A stretch of 64,000 nucleotides of DNA from Hydrogenophaga sp. (GCA_030682835.1 JAUXNG010000051.1:19896-83895); one strand, 5' to 3'. Positions 24,285-33,848 are shown, counted from the first letter of the stretch. Numbers and translations are program-made. The notes: generated by a model not told the origin, from the letters alone.

Positions 24285-25139
24285 ATGGCCGATGTCGCCC
24301 CCCTTGCCGCGCACGAAGAACCGCGAGACCGCCCGGCGGCCGGTTCGCAGCCGGCGCGCCATGCTGAGCGCGGGCCCTCGGTGTTCACGGTGCAGCTGGC
24401 CGAACTGAAGCCGTCCGACCCGTTTCGCTGGCTGCAGCTCGGCTGGGCCGACTTTCGCCGCTGCCCGCGCATCGGCCTTTTCTACGGCCTGTGCTTCTTC
24501 GGCATGGGCCACGCACTGCTGGCGGTGTTCCAGTCGGCCCCGGCCTATGTGCTGGCCCTGAGCGCCGGCTTTCTGCTCATGGGCCCATTTTTGTGCCTGG
24601 GCCTGTACGACGCGAGCAAAGCCATGCAGACCCATTCGCACCGTCCCTCGCTGCGCGCCTCGCTGCAGGCCTGGCGCCCCACCAAGGGCACGATGGCGAT
24701 CTTTGCCGGCGTGCTGCTGATCCTGGAAATGCTCTGGGGTCGTGCCTCGCTGGTGGTGTTTGCTGTCAGCTTCAACACCATGCCCGAGAAGGCCAACATC
24801 CTGGCCATGCTCATCGACCCCGAAAACCTGGGGTTCCTCATCACCTACCTCGTGGTCGGCGCCGTGTTCGCCGGGCTGATCTTCACCACCAGCGTGATCT
24901 CGATCCCGATGATCATGGACCGGCAGGTGGACGCCGTCTCGGCCGGCCTGACCAGCATCCGCGCCTGCCTGCAGAACCCCGGCGTGATGCTGCTGTGGGG
25001 CGCGCTCATCACCACCATCATCGTGCTGGCCATGCTGCCCGTGTTCCTGGGCCTGTTCATCGCTGGCCCCGTGATCGGCCACGCCACCTGGCACGCTTAC
25101 CGGCACATCGTGCCTGCCCCGCAGGAGAACGAGGCCTGA
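24285..25139 (+). CDS. DUF2189 family integral membrane protein
   Basis: Membrane protein of 284 residues. A charged N-terminal 45 residues precedes the family block DPFRWLQLGWADFRRCPRIGLFYG, read as two parts, and six or so hydrophobic segments follow. An unusually strong AGGAGG ribosome site lies nine bases before the ATG at 24285, which decides the start against the longer frame. The function is unknown; a neighbouring Na/Pi cotransporter gene follows 72 bases later. Confidence 0.87.
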   Translation: MADVAPLAAHEEPRDRPAAGSQPARHAERGPSVFTVQLAELKPSDPFRWLQLGWADFRRCPRIGLFYGLCFFGMGHALLAVFQSAPAYVLALSAGFLLMGPFLCLGLYDASKAMQTHSHRPSLRASLQAWRPTKGTMAIFAGVLLILEMLWGRASLVVFAVSFNTMPEKANILAMLIDPENLGFLITYLVVGAVFAGLIFTTSVISIPMIMDRQVDAVSAGLTSIRACLQNPGVMLLWGALITTIIVLAMLPVFLGLFIAGPVIGHATWHAYRHIVPAPQENEA

Positions 25140-25211
25140 GAGGCACAACGGCCTTGATACGGGCCGGGTACGCGGCCACCCCGCGCCGCCGGGCGATATG
25201 CTCGGCGCACC

Positions 25212-26174
25212 ATGCTGCCTGACCAAGACCTCTTCCGAACCGCCGTGCTGGTGCTCAGCGCCTTGCTGCTGTTCCTCTACGGGCTGGAGCATTTCAGCAA
25301 GGAACTGCAGGCCATCGGCAGCGACCGCCTGCCGCGCTGGCTGGGCCTGGCCACACGCCAGCGGCTCGGGGGCTTCGCGCTGGGCGCCGGCGTGACGGCG
25401 GTGGTGCAGTCCAGCAGCGCGGTGAGTGCGCTGGTGGTGGCGCTGGTGAACGCCGGCACGCTGAGCTTCGCGGGCAGTCTCGCGGTGCTGCTCGGCGCCA
25501 AGGTGGGCACCACGTCCACCGCCTGGCTGGTCTCCTACGAACTCACGCACCTCGGGCCCTACCTGATCGTGCTGGGCGGCCTGCTCACCATGCTGCCCTT
25601 CACCATCCGCGTGGTGGGGCGCGCCATCTTCTATTTCGGCTTCATCTTTTTTGCGCTGGACCTGGTGAGCGAGTCGCTGGAGCCGCTGCAGAACGCGCCC
25701 TGGGTGCTGGATTTGCTGGCTCGCGCCGAGGTGCCCTGGATGGGCCTGCTCATCGGCATCGTGCTCACGGTGGTGCTGCAGTCCAGCAGCGTGGTGAGCG
25801 GGCTGGCCATCGTGCTGGTGCAGCAGGGTGCGCTGCAGCCGCTGGGCGCCGTGGCCGTGGTGGTGGGCGCCACCCTGGGCACCACCGCCACCAGCCTGAT
25901 CGCCAGCATCCCAATGGACCGATTCGCGCGACGCGCCGCGCAGATGAACCTGCTGTTCAACGCCGTGGGCGTGCTGCTGATACTGCCCTTCCTCGCACCC
26001 TTTGGAGAATGGGCGCTTCGCCAGGGCGGCAGTGCCGGCCAGGCGGTGGCGCTGGCCAATCTCTCGTTCAACCTGGGGGTGGCGCTGCTGTTCCTGCCCT
26101 TCACCGGCTGGATGGGCCGCTACTTCGCCCCGCCGGGTGAACCTCAACCGTCAGCGGAAAACGCGGCCGTCTGA
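25212..26174 (+). CDS. Na+/phosphate cotransporter family protein (NptA/PhoU-less)
   Basis: Secondary transporter of the Na/Pi cotransporter family. The 320-residue protein contains the inverted pair of QSSS signatures: VVQSSSAVSAL near residue 65 and VLQSSSVVSGL near residue 192, which form the substrate site, and about eight hydrophobic segments. It lacks the C-terminal PhoU-like domain of longer YjbB-type members. Phosphate is the expected substrate by family. Confidence 0.88.
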   Translation: MLPDQDLFRTAVLVLSALLLFLYGLEHFSKELQAIGSDRLPRWLGLATRQRLGGFALGAGVTAVVQSSSAVSALVVALVNAGTLSFAGSLAVLLGAKVGTTSTAWLVSYELTHLGPYLIVLGGLLTMLPFTIRVVGRAIFYFGFIFFALDLVSESLEPLQNAPWVLDLLARAEVPWMGLLIGIVLTVVLQSSSVVSGLAIVLVQQGALQPLGAVAVVVGATLGTTATSLIASIPMDRFARRAAQMNLLFNAVGVLLILPFLAPFGEWALRQGGSAGQAVALANLSFNLGVALLFLPFTGWMGRYFAPPGEPQPSAENAAV

Positions 26175-26186
26175 GCCAGAGAACCT

Positions 26187-27185
26187 TCAGCGGTTCACGT
26201 CCACCACCAGGCGCCCGCGCACCTGGCCCGCCAGGATCTCGCTGCCGGCGCCGATGGCCTCGCCCAGGCTGATTTCTCGTGTGATGCGGTCGAGCTGGGC
26301 GCGGTTGACCGACGCGGCCAGCGCGGTCCAGGCGGCTTCCCGCTGGGCCATGGGGGCCATCACGCTGTCGATACCGTAGAGCGTGACGCCGCGCAGAATG
26401 AACGGGGCCACGCTGGCCGGCAGGTCCATGCCCTGCGCCAGGCCACAGGCCGCCACCGCGCCACCGTAGCGCGTGCTGGCGCAGGCATTGGCCAGCGTGT
26501 GGCTGCCCACCGAGTCGACCACGCCGATCCAGCGCTCCTTCTGCAGCGGCTTGCCGGGCTCGCTCAGGCTGGCCCGCTCGATCACGTCGGCCGCCCCCAG
26601 CGCTTTCAGGTGCTCGGCCTCCTGCGGCCGGCCGGTGGAGGCCACCACGGTGTGCCCCAGCGCCGCCAGCAGCGAAATGGCCACGCTGCCCACGCCGCCA
26701 TTGCCACCGGTCACCAGCACCTCGCCACTGCCGGGCGCCACGTCGTGCGAGGCCCAGTGGCGCTGCAGCGCCATCACGCACAGCATGGCGGTGTAGCCCG
26801 CCGTTCCGAAGGCCATGGCCTCGCGCGGGCTCAATGTGTCGGGCAGCTCCACCAGCCAGTCACCCTTCACCCGCGCCATCTGCGCCAGGCCGCCCCAGTG
26901 TGTTTCGCCCACACCAAAGCCGTTGAGCAGCACGCGGTCGCCCGCCTTCCAGCGCGGGTGTTCGCTGGCGGTGACGGTGCCGGCGAAATCGATGCCCGGC
27001 ACCATGGGAAAACTGCGCACCACCGGCGAACGCCCGGTGATGGCCAGGCCGTCCTTGTAGTTGATGGTGGACCACTCCACCCGCACCGTCACATCGCCGC
27101 TGGCGGGCAGTTGCGCTTCATCGAGCGAAGCCAGTTCGCAGCGGTAGCCGCTTTCGGGTTTGGTGATCAGCAGGGCGTTGAACAT
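26187..27185 (-). CDS. acuI: Acrylyl-CoA reductase AcuI / YhdH family
   Basis: NADPH-dependent medium-chain reductase that converts acrylyl-CoA to propionyl-CoA. The 332-residue protein starts at MFNALLITKPESG and shows STINYKDGLAITG, PGIDFAGTV and the nucleotide motif TGGNGGVGSVA. No zinc-binding cysteines are present, as expected for the quinone-reductase branch. The ATG at 27185 is preferred over one 24 bases upstream because family members begin with MF-ALL. Neighbours include an acyl-CoA ligase, which fits acyl-CoA metabolism. Confidence 0.87.
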   Translation of the reverse strand: MFNALLITKPESGYRCELASLDEAQLPASGDVTVRVEWSTINYKDGLAITGRSPVVRSFPMVPGIDFAGTVTASEHPRWKAGDRVLLNGFGVGETHWGGLAQMARVKGDWLVELPDTLSPREAMAFGTAGYTAMLCVMALQRHWASHDVAPGSGEVLVTGGNGGVGSVAISLLAALGHTVVASTGRPQEAEHLKALGAADVIERASLSEPGKPLQKERWIGVVDSVGSHTLANACASTRYGGAVAACGLAQGMDLPASVAPFILRGVTLYGIDSVMAPMAQREAAWTALAASVNRAQLDRITREISLGEAIGAGSEILAGQVRGRLVVDVNR

Positions 27186-27253
27186 GGGGCATCTCCGGAC
27201 AGGAAGCAAGGAAGGAACAGAACCACAGCAGCGCGGGCAAGCGACGCGCCGGG

Positions 27254-27505
27254 TCAGCCGGCGCCGCCCCTCGGGTGCCGCGGTGGCTCGGGTGGTGTTT
27301 CACGCCACAGGCGCACCAGCATCCACCAGCCCAGGCCCGCGTTGGTGAGGGCCAGCAGGCTGAGCACCCAGCGCAGGGCGGTGGGTGGATCGGTCAGGTG
27401 GACATACCAGGCCAGCAGCGATGACAAGGCATTGAAGGCCAGCACCAGCCAGAAGAGGCCGCGCCTGGGTTGCCACAGGCGGTGCAGGGAACGTGAGACA
27501 GACAT
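27254..27505 (-). CDS. Small hypothetical membrane protein (83 aa)
   Basis: Unrecognised protein with two hydrophobic segments (GLFWLVLAFNALSSLLAWY and ALRWVLSLLALTNAGLGWWM), separated by a short polar loop, and an Arg/Pro-rich tail. It begins four bases after the stop of the acyl-CoA ligase gene, so the two are likely co-transcribed. I cannot assign a family. Confidence 0.6.
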   Translation of the reverse strand: MSVSRSLHRLWQPRRGLFWLVLAFNALSSLLAWYVHLTDPPTALRWVLSLLALTNAGLGWWMLVRLWRETPPEPPRHPRGGAG

Positions 27506-27509
27506 CGCC

Positions 27510-29243
27510 TCATTGTGCCGCGGGCGCCTGCTCCTGCACTTGTTCCTGCTCCTGCAGCAGGCGCCACATCACCTTGCCGCTGCCGCTCTTGGGCAGCGCG
27601 TCGACAAACTGCACCGTGCGCGGGCATTTGTAGACCGCCATGTTCTCGCGGCACCAGTCGATGATGTCCTGCTCGGTGGTGCTGCCCCGGTGGGCCTCGC
27701 GCAGCACCACCACCGCCTTCACGCTCTCGCCGCGGTAGCCGTCGAGCGTGGAGATCACGCAGGCCTCGGCAATCGCGGGGTGGCGGAACATGAGCGCCTC
27801 CACCTCGGCCGGCCAGACCTTGAAGCCGCTGGCGTTGATCATGCGCTTGAGACGGTCGGTGATGAAGAAATAGCCGTCTTCATCCACCCGGCCCAGATCG
27901 CCGGAACGGAAGTAGCGCTGGCCCTCGAAGCTGACGAAGGCGGCTTCGGTGGCCTCCGGGCGTTTCCAGTAGCCCGAGAACACCGAGGGGCCGCGGATGA
28001 TGATCTCGCCCGCCTCGCCCACCGGCATTTCACGCAGCGTGTCGGGGTCGACCACGCGCGCATCCACGCTCATGAACGGAATGCCCAGGCACTGCTGCTT
28101 GGGCGCGTCGGGCGGGTTGTTGTGCGATGGCGCCGCGGTCTCGGTCAGGCCGTAGCCCTCGGCATAGCGCAGGCCGTACTGCTCAAACAGGCGCTGGGCC
28201 ACCGCCTGCGGCATGGCCGCCCCGCCGCCGCCGATCAGCACGAGGCTGGAGAGGTCGTAGCTGGCGAAGTTCGGGCTGGCCAGCAGGTCGATCACCATGG
28301 TGGGGATGTTGGCCCAGTGGGTCACGCGCCAGTGCGAGATCAGGCGCCCGGCCAGCTCGCGGTCCCAGCGCGGCATCACCACCAGAGTGGCACCGGTGTA
28401 CACGCCGGCGTGCATGCCCACCACCATGCCGGTGATGTGGAACATGGGCACCACCAGCAGGGCCACGTTTTCGGGCGAGCTGTTGCTCCACAGGCTGCCG
28501 GCCACCGCGTTGTGCATCACGCTGGCGTGGGTGTGCATGCAGCCCTTGGGCAGGCCGGTGGTGCCGCTGGTGTAGGGCAGCACCGACAGGTCGGCGGGCG
28601 TGCGATCGTGTGCCGGGGGCGCCTCTGTGCACGCCAGCGCCTGTGCCCAGTCGGCCACGGTGCCATCGGGCAGTGCGGGCAGCGCGTGCCGGGTGCCCAG
28701 CCAGGCCTGCCAGGCCGGCGGAATCTCCGCCGACGGGCCGATGGCGTCGCAGTAGTGGCTCACCACCAGGTGGCGCAGCCGCTGAGCCGCCGGCAGGGCG
28801 GCGCTGGCCTGCAGCAGGTCGGCGGCCAGGTCGGCCGCGCAGATGGCCACGCGCACGTCCGGGTCGGTGATGGTGTGCTTGAGCTCTTCTGCGCGGTTCA
28901 TCGGGTTGACCGGCACCACCACCGCGTTGGCCCTCAGGATCGCGAAATGCGCCACCACCCACTGCGGGCAGTTCTGCATCAGCAGCATCACGCGGTCACC
29001 GGCCTGCACGCCCTGCGCGTGCAGATGCGCGGCCAGCCGCTCGGACTGTGCCAGCAACTCGCGGTAGCTCATGGTCTGGTCGAAGAACACCAGCGCCGGC
29101 TTGTCGGGGTAGCGCCGGGCGCTCACCACCAGGTTGTCCCACAGCGAGGTGGCGGGCGGTGTGATCCGGTGCGGGAGGCGCGCGGGCCAGAAGCGGTGGT
29201 GGGGTCGTGCGGCCACGGTGGTGTCCGTCGGGGTGCTGCTCAT
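27510..29243 (-). CDS. AMP-binding acyl-CoA synthetase (long-chain fatty acid type)
   Basis: Activates a carboxylic acid to an acyl-CoA through an acyl-adenylate. The 577-residue protein has the P-loop motif YTSGTTGLPKG, the block EGYGLTET and the C-terminal hinge RSGDLGRVDEDGYFFITDRLKRMI and SGSGKVMWR with the catalytic lysine. The sequence resembles medium/long-chain ligases of betaproteobacteria. A Gln/Glu repeat (EQEQVQEQ) ends the protein. The ATG at 29243 is preferred over the far upstream in-frame region, which has no coding character. Confidence 0.9.
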   Translation of the reverse strand: MSSTPTDTTVAARPHHRFWPARLPHRITPPATSLWDNLVVSARRYPDKPALVFFDQTMSYRELLAQSERLAAHLHAQGVQAGDRVMLLMQNCPQWVVAHFAILRANAVVVPVNPMNRAEELKHTITDPDVRVAICAADLAADLLQASAALPAAQRLRHLVVSHYCDAIGPSAEIPPAWQAWLGTRHALPALPDGTVADWAQALACTEAPPAHDRTPADLSVLPYTSGTTGLPKGCMHTHASVMHNAVAGSLWSNSSPENVALLVVPMFHITGMVVGMHAGVYTGATLVVMPRWDRELAGRLISHWRVTHWANIPTMVIDLLASPNFASYDLSSLVLIGGGGAAMPQAVAQRLFEQYGLRYAEGYGLTETAAPSHNNPPDAPKQQCLGIPFMSVDARVVDPDTLREMPVGEAGEIIIRGPSVFSGYWKRPEATEAAFVSFEGQRYFRSGDLGRVDEDGYFFITDRLKRMINASGFKVWPAEVEALMFRHPAIAEACVISTLDGYRGESVKAVVVLREAHRGSTTEQDIIDWCRENMAVYKCPRTVQFVDALPKSGSGKVMWRLLQEQEQVQEQAPAAQ

Positions 29244-29332
29244 GTCTTGTCTCCGGCTGCTGTTTTCAACGCAGCATACGAGGGGGCTGCGCCGCCGTGC
29301 AAGCCGCCATGTCGCCCGTGGGACCAAGCCGT

Positions 29333-29348
29333 TGGCATGAAACCTGCA
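29333..29348 (+). promoter_or_regulatory. Candidate sigma-54 promoter for aapJ
   Basis: TGGCAT-N5-CTGCA has the GG and GC doublets with the ten-base spacing required by sigma-54. It lies 188 bases before the aapJ start. A GC-rich hairpin with a GAAA loop (29435-29450) and a perfect palindrome TGGTGCACCA (about 29491) lie between. Nitrogen control through NtrC would fit an amino-acid transporter, but this is inference. Confidence 0.4.
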
Positions 29349-29535
29349 CGTACCACGGGGGGTTGGCGAGGCATGGCTGAACACCATAGTTTTATGAGAA
29401 TTTTGCATGCGGCGCCCACGTAAACCCCGATGCACCGCCCGAAAGGGCGGCACTACAGTCGCTTCTCGGCGCGGGTGGCACTTCCGTGGTGCACCAGCCG
29501 ACAACGACCGGTCTACAACGTTTGGAGAACAACAC

Positions 29536-30564
29536 ATGAGCCTGACCCCACTGAAAACCGTCGCCTTCGGCCTGAGCGCCGCGGCCGCTGTGATGGCCCT
29601 GCCCGCGCACGCCGGCAAGGACCTCGATGCCATCAAATCCCGCGGCACCCTGGTGTGTGGTGTGAGCACCGGCCTGGCCGGCTTCTCGGCGGCCGACAGC
29701 CAGGGCCGGTGGAGCGGTCTCGATGTGGACGTGTGCCGCTCGGTGGCGGCCGCCGTGCTGGGTGACGCCAACAAGGTGCGCTACGTGCCCCTGAATGCGG
29801 CACAACGCTTCACCGCACTGCAGTCGGGCGAGGTGGACCTGCTCCCCCGCAACACGACCTGGACGCTGACACGCGACGCCACGCTGGGCCTGCACTTCAC
29901 TGGCGTCAATTTCTACGACGGCCAGGGCTTCATGGTGCCCAAGAGCCTGAACGTGAAGAGCGCCAGGGACCTCAAGGGCGCCACGGTCTGCGTGCAGTCG
30001 GGCACCACCACCGAACTCAACCTGAGCGACTACTCGCGCGCCAACAACCTCAACCTGCGCCCGGTCGTGTTTGCCGAACTGGCCGCCACCAACGCGGCCT
30101 ACTTCGCGGGCCGCTGCCAGGCGTACACCACCGACGCGTCGGGTCTGGCGTCGATCCGGGCCAAGGAAGCCGCCAAGCCGGACGACCACGTGATCCTGCC
30201 GGAGCTGATTTCCAAAGAACCCCTGGGCCCGGCCGTGCGCCGGGGCGACGACGAGTTCTTCGCCATCGTGAAGTGGGTGGGCTACGCCCTGCTGGAAGCC
30301 GAAGAGCTGGGTATCACCGCCGCCAACGTGGACACCATGCGTCGCGACAGCAAGAACCCCAACGTGCTGCGCCTGCTGGGTGGCGGCAACGAAGACACGG
30401 GCAAGCTGCTGGGTCTGGACAAGGAATGGGCGGTTCGCGCCGTCAAGGCGGTGGGCAACTACGGCGAGAGCTATGAGCGCAACATCACCCCGATCGGCCT
30501 GCCCCGTGGCGTCAACGCGCTGTGGAACAAGGGCGGTCTGATGTACCCGATGCCCGCCCGCTGA
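29536..30564 (+). CDS. aapJ: General L-amino acid ABC transporter, substrate-binding protein
   Basis: Periplasmic binding protein of a polar amino-acid ABC transporter. The 342-residue product has a signal peptide (cleavage near ALPAHAG) and family blocks RGTLVCGVSTGLAGFS, then GLDVDVCRSVAAAVLGD and NTTWTLTRD. It is the first gene of aapJQMP. An AGAAC-type site precedes the ATG at 29536. A hairpin after its stop probably lowers read-through into the membrane genes, giving more binding protein than permease. Confidence 0.92.
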   Translation: MSLTPLKTVAFGLSAAAAVMALPAHAGKDLDAIKSRGTLVCGVSTGLAGFSAADSQGRWSGLDVDVCRSVAAAVLGDANKVRYVPLNAAQRFTALQSGEVDLLPRNTTWTLTRDATLGLHFTGVNFYDGQGFMVPKSLNVKSARDLKGATVCVQSGTTTELNLSDYSRANNLNLRPVVFAELAATNAAYFAGRCQAYTTDASGLASIRAKEAAKPDDHVILPELISKEPLGPAVRRGDDEFFAIVKWVGYALLEAEELGITAANVDTMRRDSKNPNVLRLLGGGNEDTGKLLGLDKEWAVRAVKAVGNYGESYERNITPIGLPRGVNALWNKGGLMYPMPAR

Positions 30565-30587
30565 TCCCGGCGGCCCGGTCGACAAGA

Positions 30588-30621
30588 ACAACGCCGGCAC
30601 GGCCCACCCGTCCGGCGTTGT
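30588..30621 (+). terminator. Intercistronic hairpin after aapJ
   Basis: ACAACGCCGG (30588-30597) pairs with CCGGCGTTGT (30612-30621), a perfect 10-bp stem with a 14-base loop, followed by CGTTTC. It has no long T-run, so it is more likely an attenuator or mRNA-stabilising structure than a full terminator. Confidence 0.65.
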
Positions 30622-30669
30622 CGTTTCAGCGGGCGCTGATGGCGCCCATCCCCATCTCGGGAGATTGAC

Positions 30670-31848
30670 TTGAAAACCTCCAACCCGCCGCCGCGTGCGG
30701 CCTGGTCGTGGCGCAGCCGTGCCGGTCGCGGCCTGATCTACCAGGCGATCGCCCTGATCCTGATCGGTCTGGGCGTGTGGTTCCTGGCGCACAACACCCA
30801 GGAGAACATGCGCATCCGCGGCATCCAGAGTGGCTTCGACTTTCTGGGCTCGCCTGCCGGCTTCGACATCGGCGAAACCCTGGTGAATTACGACCCCAGC
30901 GAGTCCTATGGCAAGGCCATCTGGATCGGCGTGCTCAACACCCTGCGCGTGGCCGTGATCGGCATCGTGCTCACCACCATTCTGGGCGTGTTGCTGGGCG
31001 TGGGCCGCTTCTCGCGCAACGGACTGGTGCGCGGCATCTGCTACGGCTATGTGGAGCTGTTCCGCAACGTGCCCATCCTGCTGCAGATGCTGATGTGGTA
31101 CCTCTTCTTCGTCGAAGTGCTGCCCATGCCCGGCGAGGCATGGAATTTTGCCGACCTGTTTTTCCTGAGCAAGGACGGCTTCGCGTTTCCCCGCCCGACA
31201 CAGGGCGAGGGCTACGCCCTGGTGCTGGCCGGTCTGCTGGCAGGCGTCGCGGCGGCCTGGGGCTGGCGCCGCTGGGCATTGCGGCAGTTCGAGGCGACCG
31301 GGCGCGTGCGCCCCACGGGCTGGCCCAGCGCCTTCATCGTGCTGGGCGGCGGCGTGCTCGGGTGGCTGGTGGGCGGCATGCCCACCGCCTGGTCGGTGCC
31401 GGAGGCCGGGCGCTTCATGATCGAAGGCGGCGGCAGTGTCTCGCCCGAGTTCATGGCGGTGCTCATCAGCCTCACCTTCTACACCGCCGCCTTCGTGGCC
31501 GAAGTGGTCCGGGGCGGCGTCCAGTCGGTGAGTCTGGGCCAGAAGGAAGCCTCTGCCGCGCTGGGCCTGGCGCCCCGGCAGACCATGAACCTGGTGGTGC
31601 TGCCGCAGGCGATGCGCGTGATCATCCCTCCGCTGACCAACCAGTACCTCAACCTGACCAAGAACTCCTCGCTGGCGGTGGCGGTGGGCTACCCGGACGT
31701 GGTGTCGATCGCCACCACCACCCTGAACCAGTCGGGCCGGGCGGTGGAGTGCATTGCCATCATCATGCTGGTCTACCTGAGCACCTCGCTCTCGACCTCG
31801 CTGTTCATGAACTGGTACAACGATCGCATGGCGATCAAGGAGCGGTAG
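30670..31848 (+). CDS. aapQ: General L-amino acid ABC transporter permease AapQ
   Basis: Inner-membrane permease of 392 residues, longer than the HisMQ type because of an inserted hydrophobic region, as is typical for AapQ. It uses a TTG start (MKTSNPPPRAAWSWRS) preceded by GGGAG. The EAA-loop for ATPase contact is visible as QKEASAALGLAPRQTMNLVVLPQAM near residues 290-315. The next gene starts four bases after its stop. Confidence 0.92.
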   Translation: MKTSNPPPRAAWSWRSRAGRGLIYQAIALILIGLGVWFLAHNTQENMRIRGIQSGFDFLGSPAGFDIGETLVNYDPSESYGKAIWIGVLNTLRVAVIGIVLTTILGVLLGVGRFSRNGLVRGICYGYVELFRNVPILLQMLMWYLFFVEVLPMPGEAWNFADLFFLSKDGFAFPRPTQGEGYALVLAGLLAGVAAAWGWRRWALRQFEATGRVRPTGWPSAFIVLGGGVLGWLVGGMPTAWSVPEAGRFMIEGGGSVSPEFMAVLISLTFYTAAFVAEVVRGGVQSVSLGQKEASAALGLAPRQTMNLVVLPQAMRVIIPPLTNQYLNLTKNSSLAVAVGYPDVVSIATTTLNQSGRAVECIAIIMLVYLSTSLSTSLFMNWYNDRMAIKER

Positions 31849-31852
31849 ACGC

Positions 31853-32956
31853 ATGGCCGATACCTTTCAGCCCATTGCGGCCCGCCCCTCCCCGGTGCGC
31901 ACCAGCGGCCTGGTGCCGTGGATCCGCCAGAACATGTTCAGCGACTGGCGCACCAGCACCACCTCGCTGTTCCTGCTCGCGCTGGCGGCCTGGGTGCTGC
32001 CCGGCTTTTTCAACTGGAGCATCGCCAACGCGGTCTTTGGCGCCGACGCCCAGGCCTGCCAGTACGCGCGCGGCAGCGGCGCCTGCTGGGGCGTGGTGAC
32101 CGAGAAGTACCGCATCATCCTGCTGGGGCGTTACCCGTTCGAAGAGCACTGGCGGCCGGTGCTGGCCACCAGCCTGATGGTGGGCGCCCTGATCGTCAGC
32201 TGCATCCGGGTGTTCTGGAAGCCCTGGCTGGCGCTGGTCTGGGTCGCCGTGCTCGCCTGCTTCTTCGTGCTCATGGGTGGCGGCGTGCTGGGCCTGCGGC
32301 CGGTGCGTACCGACCTCTGGGGTGGTCTCCCGCTCACCGTGTTGCTGGCCACGCTGTCGATCTTCCTGGCGTTTCCACTGGCGATCGCGGTGGCACTGGG
32401 CCGCAGAAGCCACCTGCCGGCCATCCGCTCGGCGTGCATCGTCTACATCGAACTCATCCGCGGCGTGCCGCTGATCTCGGTGCTGTTCATGGCCTCGTTC
32501 ATGTTCCCGCTCTTCATGCCCCAGGGCATGACCATCGACGTGCTGGTGCGGGTGGTGGTGGGCATCACGCTGTTCGCCGCGGCCTACATGGCCGAGATCA
32601 TCCGCGGTGGCCTGCAGGCGATCCCCAAGGGCCAGCTCGAAGCTGCCGACACGCTGGGCCTGAGCTACTGGCAGACGCAACGCAAGATCGTGCTGCCCCA
32701 GGCACTGGCCATGGTGGTGCCCAGCGTGATGAACAACTTCATCTCGATCTTCAAGGACACCTCGCTGGTGACCATCGTCTCCCTGTACGAGCTGACCGGG
32801 GCGCTTTCCCTGGCCCTGAACTCGGACGTGAACTGGCGCCCCTTCAAGATCGAGGCCTACCTGTTCATCACCTTCGTCTATTTCGTTTTCTGCTTCGCCA
32901 TGTCCCGCTACAGCCTGTGGGTGGAACAACAGCTGAGCGCCAGCAAAGCACGGTGA
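31853..32956 (+). CDS. aapM: General L-amino acid ABC transporter permease AapM
   Basis: Second permease of the transporter, 367 residues, with an N-terminal cytosolic segment and about eight hydrophobic helices. The EAA-loop reads AADTLGLSYWQTQRKIVLPQA near residues 264-284. A long first periplasmic loop with two cysteines (QACQYARGSGACWG) is visible near residue 65. The gap of 148 bases to aapP is filled by a mosaic repeat. Confidence 0.92.
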   Translation: MADTFQPIAARPSPVRTSGLVPWIRQNMFSDWRTSTTSLFLLALAAWVLPGFFNWSIANAVFGADAQACQYARGSGACWGVVTEKYRIILLGRYPFEEHWRPVLATSLMVGALIVSCIRVFWKPWLALVWVAVLACFFVLMGGGVLGLRPVRTDLWGGLPLTVLLATLSIFLAFPLAIAVALGRRSHLPAIRSACIVYIELIRGVPLISVLFMASFMFPLFMPQGMTIDVLVRVVVGITLFAAAYMAEIIRGGLQAIPKGQLEAADTLGLSYWQTQRKIVLPQALAMVVPSVMNNFISIFKDTSLVTIVSLYELTGALSLALNSDVNWRPFKIEAYLFITFVYFVFCFAMSRYSLWVEQQLSASKAR

Positions 32957-32959
32957 AGA

Positions 32960-33078
32960 AAAGCCCCACCCCCGTTTCTCGCTCACTGCGTGTAGCTCGA
33001 ATCCCCCCCTCGAAGGGGCGACACCAGCGGCCCGGCGGAGCCGGTTCCGCGGTGCCTCTTGATTCGGCTTCGCCGCTC
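32960..33078. repeat. GC-rich mosaic intergenic repeat, copy 2 (inside the aap operon)
   Basis: Shares with copy 4 the module CACTGCGTGTAGC and with copies 1 and 5 GGCCCGGCGGAGCCGGTTCCGCGGTG. It also has the short hairpin CCCCCCCTCGAAGGGG. It occupies nearly the whole gap between aapM and aapP, so it is transcribed within an operon rather than at an operon end. Confidence 0.75.
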
Positions 33079-33104
33079 GCAAGACCCACGACAAGGAATT
33101 TCCT

Positions 33105-33848
33105 GTGACTGAACCCATCATCCATTTCGACAAAGTCAACAAGTGGTACGGCAACGACTTCCACGTGCTGCGTGACATCGACCTGACGGTCGCCAAGGGA
33201 GAGCGCATCGTCATCTGCGGCCCTTCGGGCTCGGGCAAGTCCACGCTGATCCGCTGCATCAACCGGCTGGAAGAACACCAGCATGGCCACCTCACGGTGG
33301 ACGGCATCGAACTCACCGACGACATCAAGGCCATCGACCAGGTGCGCAAGCAGGTGGGCATGGTGTTCCAGCAATTCAACCTGTTCCCGCACCTGACTGT
33401 GCTGGAGAACCTCACGCTTTCGCCCATGTGGGTGGGCAAGATGCCCAAGAAGGAAGCCGAGGAACGCGCCATGCAGCAGCTGCAGCGGGTGCGCATTGCC
33501 GAGCAGGCGACGAAGTACCCATTGCAGCTCTCCGGCGGGCAGCAGCAGCGTGTGGCCATTGCGCGCGCGCTGTGCCTCACGCCCAAGATCATGCTGTTTG
33601 ACGAGCCCACCTCCGCGCTTGACCCGGAAATGATCAAGGAGGTGCTCGACGTGATGATCGAGCTGGCCAACCAGGGCATCACCATGATCTGCGTGACGCA
33701 CGAAATGGGTTTCGCCAAGGCCGTGGCCGACCGGGTGATCTTCATGGACCAGGGCCAGATCGTCGAGCAGAACACGCCCACCGAGTTCTTCAACAACCCG
33801 CAGAACGAGCGCAGCCGCGACTTCCTCTCCAAGATCCTGGGCCACTGA
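33105..33848 (+). CDS. aapP: General L-amino acid ABC transporter ATP-binding protein AapP
   Basis: ATPase subunit of 247 residues with Walker [10 protein letters not shown]-loop [12 protein letters not shown], signature LSGGQQQR and Walker [14 protein letters not shown]. It uses a GTG start at 33105 after AAGGAA. It completes aapJQMP. The gene is separated from aapM by a mosaic repeat, but nothing in the gap suggests a stop to transcription other than the small hairpin within that repeat. Confidence 0.93.
   Translation: MTEPIIHFDKVNKWYGNDFHVLRDIDLTVAKGERIVICGPSGSGKSTLIRCINRLEEHQHGHLTVDGIELTDDIKAIDQVRKQVGMVFQQFNLFPHLTVLENLTLSPMWVGKMPKKEAEERAMQQLQRVRIAEQATKYPLQLSGGQQQRVAIARALCLTPKIMLFDEPTSALDPEMIKEVLDVMIELANQGITMICVTHEMGFAKAVADRVIFMDQGQIVEQNTPTEFFNNPQNERSRDFLSKILGH

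Noticed and set aside
24138..26147. 669-codon open frame on the minus strand across the DUF2189 and Na/Pi genes
   Set aside because: His/Gln/Gly-rich, no recognisable domain, and antisense to two clear genes. Such frames are usual in GC-rich DNA.
29487..29504. Second sigma-54 promoter candidate TGGCAC...TGGTGCA
   Set aside because: The GC doublet is two bases too far from the GG doublet. The site at 29333 has the right spacing.
29392..31854. 820-codon open frame on the minus strand across aapJ and aapQ
   Set aside because: Low-complexity translation opposite two well-supported transporter genes.
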